A stretch of DNA of 6,393 bases from Pseudomonadota bacterium (GTDB lineage: Bacteria > Pseudomonadota > Alphaproteobacteria > Rhizobiales > Rhizobiaceae), in assembly GCA_023433855.1 (NCBI GenBank), contig JAEYTV010000203.1, positions 1 to 6,393 of the forward strand. The letters are read 5' to 3'. Of the stretch, positions 1-5,185 are shown in pieces. Within the stretch, counting starts at the first letter, position 1, and every line of letters starts with the position of its first letter. The translations under genes were made by a program, and so were the position numbers. The notes below the pieces were generated by a model that did not search any database, had not been told where the DNA came from, and worked only from the letters and a program-made list of their open reading frames with translations.

Positions 1-53
1 CTTCCGGCTGCATCGCTTCCATGTCGAACTTGATCCAACTGTGCACGGCCAGC
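1..53 (-). other. metY downstream flank; possible start of a leftward gene leaving the window
   Basis: This is the short stretch beyond the metY stop codon. Read leftward it is open from a GTG at 46-44, giving a peptide that begins (M)HSWIKFDMEAMQPE and continues to the window edge; an in-frame ATG lies at 22-20. No strong Shine-Dalgarno sequence precedes either codon, and no terminator hairpin is visible after metY. It may be the N-terminus of a following gene, possibly co-transcribed with metY, but the piece is too short to identify or to tell from chance. Confidence 0.2.
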
Positions 54-1337
54 CTACGCCTTCGAAAGGGCCTGATCGAGGTCGGCTATGATGTCGGAGA
101 CGTCTTCGATCCCGACTGAAAGCCGAACAACATCGGGTCCCGCTCCGGCCGCAATCTGCTGGTCTTGGGAAAGCTGGCTGTGGGTGGTCGAGGCCCGGTG
201 GATCACGAGCGACCGCGTGTCGCCGATATTTGCAAGGTGTGAGAACATTTTGAGGCTTTCCACAAACGTCTTGCCTGCTTCGTACCCGCCCTGGATGCCG
301 AACGTGAAGACCGCCCCTGCGCCTTTCGGTGAGTAGCGTTTCTGCAATGCGTTATTGGGGTTATGGTCCAGCCCCGCATAGTTTACCCATGTCACTTTCT
401 GGTGGGCACTGAGCCACTTGGCGACAGCGAGCGCATTGTCGCAATGACGCTGCATCCGCAGCGGAAGCGTTTCAATGCCGGTCAGAATCATGAATGCGTT
501 GAACGGCGAGATGGCGGCGCCCAGATCCCGCAGGCCCAGGACCCGGCAGGCGAGCGCAAAGGCGATGTTGCCGAAGGTCTTGTGCATTTCGAGACCTCCA
601 TATTCGGGCCGCGGCTGGGAGAGCATCGGGTAGTTGCCAGACTTGGACCAGTCGAATGTGCCCCCGTCGACGATAATGCCGCCCATGGAGTTGCCGTGCC
701 CGCCCATGAACTTCGTCAGCGAATGGATGACGATATCGGCGCCGTGCTCCAGAGGCCTCACCAGGTAGGGGGTCGCCATCGTGTTGTCGACGATGAGGGG
801 CACGCCGCGACGTTGGGCCACGCCGGCGATTGCGGCTACATCGACGAAGGTGCCGCCTGGATTGGCGAGGCTCTCGATGAAGATGCCCCTGGTGCGGTCG
901 TCAATCTGGCTGTCAAAGCTCTCGGGATCGGCCGCGTCGGCCCAGCGGACCTGCCAGCCGAAATTCTGGAAGGCATGACCGAACTGGTTGATCGAGCCGC
1001 CGTAAAGCTGCCTCGCCGCGACAAAATTATCGCCCGGTTGCATGATCGTGTGGAAGGCCAGCATCTGTGCCGCATGCCCGGAGGCGACCGCAAGGGCCGC
1101 CGCTCCGCCTTCAAGTGCCGCGACCCGCTCCTCCAGCACCGCCTGGGTGGGGTTCATAATCCGGGTGTAGATATTACCGAACTGCCGCAGCCCAAAGAGC
1201 GCAGCAGCGTGGTCGGCATCGTTGAAGACGTAGGATGTCGTTTGATAGATCGGCGTGGCGCGCGCCCCCGTGGTCGGATCGGCCTGCGCGCCCGCATGAA
1301 CGGCCAGTGTCGAAAAGCCCGGATTGCTCGCTGTCAT
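54..1337 (-). CDS. metY: O-acetylhomoserine aminocarboxypropyltransferase (O-acetylhomoserine sulfhydrylase)
   Basis: A PLP-dependent enzyme of the Cys/Met-metabolism (gamma-family) fold. It makes homocysteine from O-acetylhomoserine and sulfide in the cytoplasm, the direct-sulfhydrylation route to methionine. The 427-residue product opens with STLAVHAGAQ and has YTRIMNPT at 57-64 (Tyr and Arg that hold the cofactor phosphate in this family). VDNTMATPYL at 183-192 contains Asp184, which should contact the pyridine nitrogen. HSLTKFMGGHG at 205-215 carries the Schiff-base lysine, Lys209. The C-terminal THSQLS and VRLSVGIED (404-412) are family motifs. The length of about 430 residues and the GLEMHKTFGN segment fit the O-acetylhomoserine/O-acetylserine sulfhydrylase branch (metY/cysD) better than the shorter O-succinylhomoserine branch (metZ); substrate preference is inferred. 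The ATG at 1337 follows AGGGAG (1345-1350) at 7 nt, and the stop is TAG. It is divergent from the DUF6455-like gene. The sequence appears intact. Confidence 0.95.
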   Translation of the reverse strand: MTASNPGFSTLAVHAGAQADPTTGARATPIYQTTSYVFNDADHAAALFGLRQFGNIYTRIMNPTQAVLEERVAALEGGAAALAVASGHAAQMLAFHTIMQPGDNFVAARQLYGGSINQFGHAFQNFGWQVRWADAADPESFDSQIDDRTRGIFIESLANPGGTFVDVAAIAGVAQRRGVPLIVDNTMATPYLVRPLEHGADIVIHSLTKFMGGHGNSMGGIIVDGGTFDWSKSGNYPMLSQPRPEYGGLEMHKTFGNIAFALACRVLGLRDLGAAISPFNAFMILTGIETLPLRMQRHCDNALAVAKWLSAHQKVTWVNYAGLDHNPNNALQKRYSPKGAGAVFTFGIQGGYEAGKTFVESLKMFSHLANIGDTRSLVIHRASTTHSQLSQDQQIAAGAGPDVVRLSVGIEDVSDIIADLDQALSKA

Positions 1338-1377
1338 TGTCTCTCTCCCTCGATGTCGTTATCGACTGCGACTCCGA

Positions 1378-1406
1378 TTTAGACCTGCTTGGTTGATATT
1401 GGTCAA
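1378..1406 (-). promoter_or_regulatory. sigma-70-type promoter for metY
   Basis: Read leftward, TTGACC (1406-1401) and TCTAAA (1383-1378) are separated by exactly 17 bp. These match the -35 consensus at five of six positions and the -10 at four of six. Transcription would start near 1371, leaving a leader of about 34 nt before the metY ATG. That leader is too short for a SAM-type riboswitch. The -35 box overlaps the right arm of the inverted repeat at 1392-1407, so a protein bound there could block RNA polymerase. Confidence 0.6.
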
Positions 1407-1407
1407 C
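1392..1407. repeat. Inverted repeat 1 in the metY/DUF6455 divergent region (operator candidate)
   Basis: GTTGA-TATTGG-TCAAC is a perfect 5-bp inverted repeat with a 6-bp spacer. Its right half covers the metY -35 box. It resembles the repeat 32 bp further right (10 of 16 bases identical), which makes it a better operator candidate than an isolated palindrome. The regulator is unknown. Confidence 0.45.
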
Positions 1408-1423
1408 GATGCCGGTGCATTCC

Positions 1424-1439
1424 TTCGATATCTGTCGAA
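1424..1439. repeat. Inverted repeat 2 in the metY/DUF6455 divergent region (operator candidate)
   Basis: TTCGA-TATCTG-TCGAA is a second 5-bp inverted repeat with the same 6-bp spacer as the one at 1392-1407. The shared core is GATAT followed two bases later by GTC. The start-to-start distance of 32 bp is about three helical turns, so two dimers could sit on the same DNA face. It lies between the putative metY promoter and the ribosome binding site of the rightward gene. Confidence 0.4.
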
Positions 1440-1445
1440 CGACAG
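1432..1445. repeat. CTGTCG-AA-CGACAG palindrome next to the ribosome binding site
   Basis: A perfect 6-bp inverted repeat around AA, overlapping the right part of inverted repeat 2. It ends one base before the GAGGAG Shine-Dalgarno sequence (1447-1452) of the DUF6455-like gene. As RNA it could fold into a 5-bp stem with a GAAC loop directly upstream of the ribosome binding site. As DNA it could be an operator half shared with inverted repeat 2. Which of these applies, if either, cannot be told from sequence. Confidence 0.35.
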
Positions 1446-1458
1446 TGAGGAGCGCGCC

Positions 1459-1887
1459 ATGAACGATCAAGCCCATGCCAGCCAAGAAAGCATTGCGTCA
1501 CGAATTGCCCGCTGGTGTTCCACGACCTGGAAGACCATGGAGGAAAGCACGATGATGGACCGGCTCGATACCCGGACCATCGAGATGCTGGCCCACGACA
1601 ACGGCCTTTCGACCGACGATCTCATTTCGCTCGTCGAGCGAGGACCGCGCTCCGCCGACGAGATGAATGCACTGATGCAGGTTCTCGGCATCGACGCATA
1701 TGAAGCCAGCCTCTCAGAGCCGCTCGATTTCCGCGAAATGCAGATCACCTGTTCGCGATGCGGAGAAAAGTCACGCTGCCGCCGGGAACTGGCGGAGGGC
1801 ACCGCGCCCGCGACCTTTCCGGCGTACTGCGGCAATGCCGACCAGATGAATGAACTGCGGGCACGGCCCGACTGTCTGCTCGACTAA
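1459..1887 (+). CDS. DUF6455-like small protein with a cysteine cluster
   Basis: Function unknown. The 142-residue product has a basic/polar N-terminal stretch (1-31), then a region recalling the DUF6455 family. That region has a helical segment MDRLDTRTIEMLAHDNGLSTDDL (33-55) and a cysteine cluster with C98-x2-C101-x5-C107-x16-C124, CSRCGEKSRC followed by YCGNA. The spacing suggests binding of a metal or Fe-S cluster, but this is inference. There is no signal peptide and no membrane segment. The ATG at 1459 has GAGGAG (1447-1452) at 6 nt. A second in-frame ATG at 1552 has GGAGG (1539-1543) at 8 nt and would give 111 residues, closer to the core domain alone. The gene is divergent from metY and convergent with the CoA-binding gene, 2 bp apart. 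The family call rests on recognised pattern, not on a search. Confidence 0.82.
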   Translation: MNDQAHASQESIASRIARWCSTTWKTMEESTMMDRLDTRTIEMLAHDNGLSTDDLISLVERGPRSADEMNALMQVLGIDAYEASLSEPLDFREMQITCSRCGEKSRCRRELAEGTAPATFPAYCGNADQMNELRARPDCLLD

Positions 1888-1889
1888 CC

Positions 1890-2321
1890 TTATCGGCCGA
1901 CAAGACGGGGGTATTCGATCGCCGGGCACCGATTCATGACGACCTTGATCCCCGAAGCCTCCGCCTTGGCCGCCGCCTCGTCGTCGCGCACGCCGAGTTG
2001 CCCCCAGATCACCTTTGGCCTGGCATCCAGGGCGATGGCTTCGTCGACAATGCTGTCCAGGTATTCGGCGGCGCGGAAGACATCAACCATGTCGATCGGC
2101 TGCGGGACATCCGCAAGGGTCCGGTAGACCGTCTGCCCGAGGATCTGCTTGCCGGCCTGGCCCGGGTTTACCGGGAAAACTCTGTAGCCCTTCGTCAACA
2201 GATAGCCCATGACACTATTGCTTGGCCGATCCGGATTTGGAGATGCACCAAGCAGCGCAATGGTTCTGGTGGTCGTCAGAATCTCGCTGAGATAGGCGTT
2301 GTCATAGTGATCGTGATTCAT
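1890..2321 (-). CDS. CoA-binding domain protein (CoA_binding_2 / YccU-like)
   Basis: A small single-domain Rossmann-fold protein of the CoA_binding_2 family, related to the N-terminal CoA-binding domain of succinyl-CoA synthetase alpha. The physiological role of these stand-alone proteins is not established. Numbered from the chosen start (143 residues), IALLGASPNPDRPSNSVMGYL at 21-41 is the nucleotide-binding glycine loop and helix, and YRVFPVNPG (46-54) is the second strand. VDVFRAAEYL (79-88) and VIWGQLGVRDDEAA (104-117) are family blocks, and VVMNRCPAIEYPRL (127-140) is the typical C-terminus. The ATG at 2321 was chosen because GGAG precedes it by 6 nt and the length suits the family. A GTG at 2363 would add 14 residues but has only a weak ribosome binding site. 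It converges on the DUF6455-like gene with no visible terminator between them. Confidence 0.93.
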   Translation of the reverse strand: MNHDHYDNAYLSEILTTTRTIALLGASPNPDRPSNSVMGYLLTKGYRVFPVNPGQAGKQILGQTVYRTLADVPQPIDMVDVFRAAEYLDSIVDEAIALDARPKVIWGQLGVRDDEAAAKAEASGIKVVMNRCPAIEYPRLVGR

Positions 2322-2569
2322 CGCAAGCTCCGTATAACGCGTTCGTGCCGTCGCGCTTGTCACCTCTATGTATGCTTCTTTTGGAAAAAGGGATGGACTC
2401 GTCAGAAAACACCTGTGGCGGCCCCGGAAACCCTGCCATCCCTCTGCCAGGCCTCCGCCATCGGCACGCCCTGCAGAGGTTCGGCACTTGTTCCCGCTAT
2501 TTTCCGTTTACGTACAGGCGCATATTAGAATTATCTATAGTTGAATTAGCGAAAACTACTATTCCTCGG

Positions 2570-2609
2570 CAGCCAGTGGCTGTACCTGGGTACCGTGCCT
2601 TCGGTATCC
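2570..2609. repeat. Tandem palindromes: CAGCCA-G-TGGCTG and an 8-bp hairpin
   Basis: CAGCCA-G-TGGCTG at 2570-2582 is a perfect 6-bp inverted repeat around one base. Five bases later, GGGTACCG (2588-2595) pairs with CGGTATCC (2602-2609) across a 6-base loop, giving 8 pairs of which one is G-U in RNA. No T-run follows directly (the nearest is at about 2621-2627), so it is a poor terminator. It could be a structural RNA element or a regulator site beside the A/T-rich patch to its left. Confidence 0.35.
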
Positions 2610-2672
2610 TCTGCATACAATCGTTTTAGTCGCCCTACGGAGCCCGTAATACGATACCTCACCGAGCGACAT

Positions 2673-2686
2673 CCGCCGCGTGGCGG
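2673..2686. repeat. Small G/C-rich hairpin CCGCC-GCGT-GGCGG
   Basis: Perfect 5-bp stem with a four-base loop inside the non-coding stretch. No T-run follows on either strand, so it is not an intrinsic terminator. Hairpins of this size arise by chance in G/C-rich DNA, so it is listed only for completeness. Confidence 0.25.
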
Positions 2687-2878
2687 GGTTCGGCACCGGG
2701 CCTCGTGGCAAATATGAAGACGGGCATCCACAATTGATACTTGCATTCGCGATACGGCCCGAGCGGAGTTGTTGCCGCGTTCGGCGACGACTGATTGCAG
2801 TTCAGCGGTGGCCGCGCCGGAACGGACAGTATCATCACCTGCAACGGCCGGATCGGCGCACCGCCAGCCGTCACACCA

Positions 2879-2898
2879 TGTGGTATCAGTAAACCACA
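2879..2898. repeat. TGTGGT-N8-ACCACA inverted repeat upstream of the rplM promoter
   Basis: A perfect 6-bp inverted repeat with an 8-bp spacer, whose centre lies about 65 bp upstream of the rplM -35 box. CACACC is also repeated directly at 2872-2877 and 2895-2900. An A/T-rich tract (2901-2936) follows. The position would suit an activator or nucleoid-protein site, but no known motif is recognised. Confidence 0.35.
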
Positions 2899-2953
2899 CC
2901 GCTAAGTGTATGTTTTTGCTTACTTTATTTTTGAACCCTTCCACCCAGGCGGG

Positions 2954-2982
2954 TTGACGGTGATCGTTTCTGCAGATATATA
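2954..2982 (+). promoter_or_regulatory. sigma-70-type promoter of the rplM-rpsI operon
   Basis: TTGACG (2954-2959), a 17-bp spacer and TATATA (2977-2982) each match the consensus hexamers at five of six positions, the best promoter-like sequence in the window. Transcription would begin near 2989-2990, giving a leader of about 113 nt before the rplM ATG. The strength suits a ribosomal protein operon. Confidence 0.75.
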
Positions 2983-2988
2983 CCGCGC

Positions 2989-3102
2989 CGGACAGCCGCC
3001 TTTTGGCAGGCCTGTCTTCTTTTGTCGGTCTCCGGCAATTCAAGCAACAAGAAACGCCCGCAAATCCTTATGGATGCGACGGGTCAAGCGAAAGAGAAAG
3101 TC
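2989..3102 (+). promoter_or_regulatory. Structured 5' leader of rplM, candidate ribosomal-protein autoregulatory leader
   Basis: Two stable hairpins can be drawn by hand. The first begins at the predicted 5' end: GACAG (2991-2995) pairs with CTGTC (3012-3016). Above it CC-GCC (2996-3000) pairs with GGC-a-GG (3005-3010), with bulges at A3008 and C3011 and a TTTT loop; TTCTTTT follows the stem. The second is CGC-aa-ATCC (3059-3067) with GGAT-GCG (3072-3078) around a TTAT loop, about 25 nt before the start codon. L13 operons have known leader-based autoregulation in other bacteria; that this leader acts in that way is inference. The rplM Shine-Dalgarno sequence is weak (GAGAAAG before the ATG), leaving room for translational control. 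Confidence 0.4.
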
Positions 3103-3567
3103 ATGTCAACCTTCGTTCAGAAGCCTGCCGAGGTGGAGAAGAAGTGGGTGATCATCGATGCCGAAGGGCTCGTTGTCGGTCGCCTCGCCACCATCGTGGC
3201 CACCCGTCTCCGCGGCAAGCACAAGGCCACCTATACTCCTCACGTCGATGATGGCGACAATGTCATCGTCATCAATGCGGACAAAGTTGCCTTCACCGGC
3301 AAGAAGTATTCCGACAAGGTCTACTACTGGCATACGGGATATCCCGGCGGCATCAAGGAGCGCACGGCGCGCCAGATCATCGAAGGCCGCTTCCCGGAGC
3401 GCGTGATCGAGAAGGCCGTCGAGCGGATGATTCCGCGTGGTCCGCTTGGCCGCCGCCAGATGAAGAACCTGCGCGTCTATGCCGGCTCCAACCATCCCCA
3501 TGAAGCACAGCAGCCCGTCGCTCTCGACGTCGCATCGCTGAACAAGAAGAACGTAAGGAGCGCCTGA
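3103..3567 (+). CDS. rplM: 50S ribosomal protein L13
   Basis: L13 is an early-assembling large-subunit protein that binds 23S rRNA. The 154-residue product starts [20 protein letters not shown] and shows GRLAT (26-30), [11 protein letters not shown] (36-46), the [14 protein letters not shown] block (74-87) and the L13 signature from [13 protein letters not shown] (106-118) through [16 protein letters not shown] (123-138). The ATG at 3103 is preferred over in-frame TTG 3022 and ATG 3070, since L13 homology starts here and the upstream codons fall in the leader hairpins with no ribosome binding site. The ribosome binding site is weak (GAGAAAG, 3094-3100). First gene of the rplM-rpsI operon; the rpsI Shine-Dalgarno sequence lies inside its last codons. 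Confidence 0.97.
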   Translation: MSTFVQKPAEVEKKWVIIDAEGLVVGRLATIVATRLRGKHKATYTPHVDDGDNVIVINADKVAFTGKKYSDKVYYWHTGYPGGIKERTARQIIEGRFPERVIEKAVERMIPRGPLGRRQMKNLRVYAGSNHPHEAQQPVALDVASLNKKNVRSA

Positions 3568-3569
3568 TT

Positions 3570-4037
3570 ATGGCCGAGGTCTCCTCTTTGAAGGACCTCG
3601 CGCCGGCTTCTGAAGCCGCTGCTCCGGTTCACGTCCGCAAGGTCGACAGCCTCGGCCGTTCCTATGCCACCGGCAAGCGCAAGAACGCTGTTGCCAGGGT
3701 GTGGGTTAAGCCAGGCTCCGGTAAGATCACCGTCAACGGCAAGGATTTTTCCGCCTATTTCGCTCGTCCGGTCCTGCAGATGATCCTGCAGCAGCCGATC
3801 GTCGCCGTGGCGCGTACCGGCCAGTTCGACATCGTCGCGACCGTCACCGGCGGTGGCCTTTCCGGTCAGGCCGGCGCTGTGCGTCACGGCCTTTCCAAGG
3901 CCCTCACCTATTTCGAGCCGGGCCTGCGCGCGGTTCTCAAGAAGGGTGGCTTCCTCACCCGCGACTCCCGCGTCGTTGAACGCAAGAAGTACGGCAAGGC
4001 GAAGGCCCGCCGCTCCTTCCAGTTCTCCAAGCGTTAA
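3570..4037 (+). CDS. rpsI: 30S ribosomal protein S9
   Basis: S9 belongs to the head of the small subunit; its C-terminal tail reaches the P-site tRNA. The 155-residue product has an N-terminal extension of about 28 residues ([19 protein letters not shown]...) before the conserved [14 protein letters not shown] (32-45). The extension is rich in Ala, Ser and Glu and is usual for alphaproteobacterial S9. The S9 signature [19 protein letters not shown] sits at 94-112, [25 protein letters not shown] closes the protein, and the terminal SKR is the conserved decoding-site tail. AAGGAG (3555-3560) lies 9 nt before the ATG and within rplM; only 2 bp separate the rplM stop from this start, so translation is likely coupled. 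A strong terminator follows 22 bp after the stop. Confidence 0.98.
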   Translation: MAEVSSLKDLAPASEAAAPVHVRKVDSLGRSYATGKRKNAVARVWVKPGSGKITVNGKDFSAYFARPVLQMILQQPIVAVARTGQFDIVATVTGGGLSGQAGAVRHGLSKALTYFEPGLRAVLKKGGFLTRDSRVVERKKYGKAKARRSFQFSKR

Positions 4038-4059
4038 TCGCTTCCGGATTTGGATCTGC

Positions 4060-4089
4060 AAAAAGGCGGGGCTTCGGCTCCGCCTTTTT
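4060..4089 (+). terminator. Intrinsic terminator of rplM-rpsI
   Basis: A 13-pair stem (AAAAAGGCGGGGC against GCTCCGCCTTTTT, one G-U pair) is closed by a C-TTCG-G tetraloop, with T5 forming the 3' arm and tail. As A5 lies on the other side, the same element could also work leftward, though no leftward gene ends here. It isolates the ribosomal operon from speB. Confidence 0.93.
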
Positions 4090-4092
4090 CGT

Positions 4093-4120
4093 TTGCGATC
4101 TTTTCTCCGTTGTTTTTAAG
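4093..4120 (+). promoter_or_regulatory. Weak candidate promoter for speB-argC
   Basis: TTGCGA (4093-4098) and TTTAAG (4115-4120) are separated by 16 bp, each matching the consensus hexamers at four of six positions. It lies directly after the rpsI terminator and about 40 bp before the speB ATG, where a promoter is needed. The match is modest, and the true start could differ. Confidence 0.3.
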
Positions 4121-4160
4121 CTGCCGCCACCGCACGCCGAAGGACATTTCAGAGGACCTC

Positions 4161-5111
4161 ATGGCCAACAAGACGATCGACCACGCATTCACGGCCGCGA
4201 GCCTGACTTCGGCCGCCTCCGATCCGACGTTTGCCGGCGCGCTCTCCTTCATGCGCCGGCGCTTCACGAAAGATCTTGCCGGCGCCGACACGGTGGTCTG
4301 GGGCATCCCCTTTGATGCGGCGACCTCGAACCGGCCGGGCGCCCGGTTCGGGCCGCAGGCAATCCGCCGCGCTTCGGCGATCTTCGACAACGACCCGCAG
4401 TATCCGTTCGAGCGGGATCTCTTTGCCGAGATGGCTGTGATCGACTACGGCGATTGCCTGCTCGACTATGGCAATCATCAGGAAACCCCCGGCTCGGTCG
4501 AGCGACAGGCGAATGTCATCCTGGACAGCGGCGCCTTCCTGCTGACGCTCGGTGGCGATCACTACGTCACATGGCCCCTCCTGAAGGCGCATGCAGCCAG
4601 GCACGGACCTCTAGCCCTGGTTCAGTTCGATGCCCATCAGGATACCTGGCTGGACAACGAAGGACGCATGGACCATGGCTCGTTCGTGGCGCGTGCCGCG
4701 CGCGAGGGGATCATCGATCCGCAGCGCTCGATCCAGGTCGGCATCCGCACCCATGCACCCGACGACTTCGGCATCCGGCTGCTGTATGGCCATGAAGTCG
4801 AGGAGATGAAGGCAAGCGAGATCGCCGGGACGATTCTCGATCGCGTCGGAGACTGCCCTGCTTACCTTACCTTCGACATCGACTGCCTCGATCCGGCCTT
4901 CGCGCCGGGCACTGGCACACCGGTTGCCGGTGGCCCATCGAGCGCCAAGATCCTTTCCGTCCTGCGGCAGCTTGGAGGCCTCGACATCCGCGGCGCCGAC
5001 GTGGTGGAAGTCGCCCCAGCCTACGACCATGCCGATATCACCGCCATTGCCGGGGCGACGGTGGCAATGTATATGCTCGGACTTCGATCCGAACGACTGG
5101 CTCGGCGTTGA
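4161..5111 (+). CDS. speB: Agmatinase (ureohydrolase family)
   Basis: Hydrolyses agmatine to putrescine and urea in the cytoplasm, part of polyamine synthesis from arginine. The 316-residue product has the complete binuclear manganese site of the arginase/agmatinase fold: GGDH (His134), DAHQD (Asp157, His159, Asp161) and FDIDCLDPAFAPGTGTP (Asp239, Asp241). DHGS (171-174), QVGIRT (192-197) and VVEVAPAYD (281-289) follow the order seen in E. coli SpeB, as does WGIPFDAATSNRPGARFGP (47-65), which supports agmatinase over arginase. Guanidinobutyrase or another guanidino-substrate hydrolase cannot be excluded, since these share all the ligands. The ATG at 4161 was chosen because AGAGGA (4151-4156) precedes it; an upstream in-frame start at 4050 would translate the rpsI terminator. 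argC follows after 74 bp. Confidence 0.92.
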   Translation: MANKTIDHAFTAASLTSAASDPTFAGALSFMRRRFTKDLAGADTVVWGIPFDAATSNRPGARFGPQAIRRASAIFDNDPQYPFERDLFAEMAVIDYGDCLLDYGNHQETPGSVERQANVILDSGAFLLTLGGDHYVTWPLLKAHAARHGPLALVQFDAHQDTWLDNEGRMDHGSFVARAAREGIIDPQRSIQVGIRTHAPDDFGIRLLYGHEVEEMKASEIAGTILDRVGDCPAYLTFDIDCLDPAFAPGTGTPVAGGPSSAKILSVLRQLGGLDIRGADVVEVAPAYDHADITAIAGATVAMYMLGLRSERLARR

Positions 5112-5117
5112 AGCACT

Positions 5118-5143
5118 GATTCAACTGCCTGGCAGAGTGAATC
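5118..5143. repeat. Long imperfect palindrome between speB and argC
   Basis: GATTCA-a-CTGCC-t-GGCAG-ag-TGAATC: 11 base pairs in two blocks, symmetric about T5130, with one unpaired base on the left and two on the right. It begins 7 bp after the speB stop and ends 42 bp before the argC ATG. No T-run follows, so it is not a typical terminator. It could be an operator for argC, an RNA stem that protects or processes the speB-argC message, or a member of a dispersed rhizobial intergenic palindrome family. The half sites TGAAT/ATTCA occur in E. coli ARG boxes but here in the opposite arrangement. Confidence 0.5.
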
Positions 5144-5185
5144 CGGTTTCCGGCGCAAGCCACTGAAAACAAGGGATAAACGCAA

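Larger units (their letters stand above)
2322..2953. other. Long intergenic region without a convincing gene
   Basis: Between the CoA-binding start and the rplM promoter I find no frame with recognisable protein motifs, convincing ribosome binding sites or the neighbours' codon bias. The open frames here (for example leftward 2874-2659 and rightward 2345-2629) look like chance. The stretch is mosaic. An A/T-rich patch lies at about 2499-2563 and another at about 2901-2936. Between them is G/C-rich DNA with inverted repeats at 2570-2582, 2588-2609, 2673-2686 and 2879-2898. The promoter for the CoA-binding gene must lie at its left end, but no pair of boxes stands out. It may hold a small RNA or a decayed gene. 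Confidence 0.6.

Noticed and set aside
363..1382. Long rightward open frame of 339 codons opposite metY
   Set aside because: Antisense shadow of metY, whose active-site motifs are complete; the translation is low-complexity and unrecognised.
1338..1458. SAM-II-type riboswitch upstream of metY
   Set aside because: The expected pseudoknot signature before the start codon is not seen, and the leader implied by the promoter is only about 34 nt, too short for the element.
1893..1900. TCGGCCGA palindrome at the convergent gene ends as a terminator
   Set aside because: Only 8 bp with no loop and no T-run, and it lies inside the CoA-binding coding region.
2659..2874. Small leftward GTG-started frame of 71 codons
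   Set aside because: No ribosome binding site, no recognised motif, and a proline-rich composition typical of chance frames.
2546..3043. Leftward open frame of 165 codons in the intergenic region
   Set aside because: It runs across the rplM promoter and leader, lacks a ribosome binding site, and is rich in Arg and Cys without motifs.
3022..3102. N-terminal extension of L13 from TTG 3022 or ATG 3070
   Set aside because: L13 homology begins at MSTFVQKP (3103), there is no ribosome binding site for the upstream codons, and the stretch forms leader hairpins.
4050..4160. N-terminal extension of SpeB from 4050
   Set aside because: The extra codons are the rpsI terminator and promoter region; ATG 4161 has its own ribosome binding site and gives the family length.
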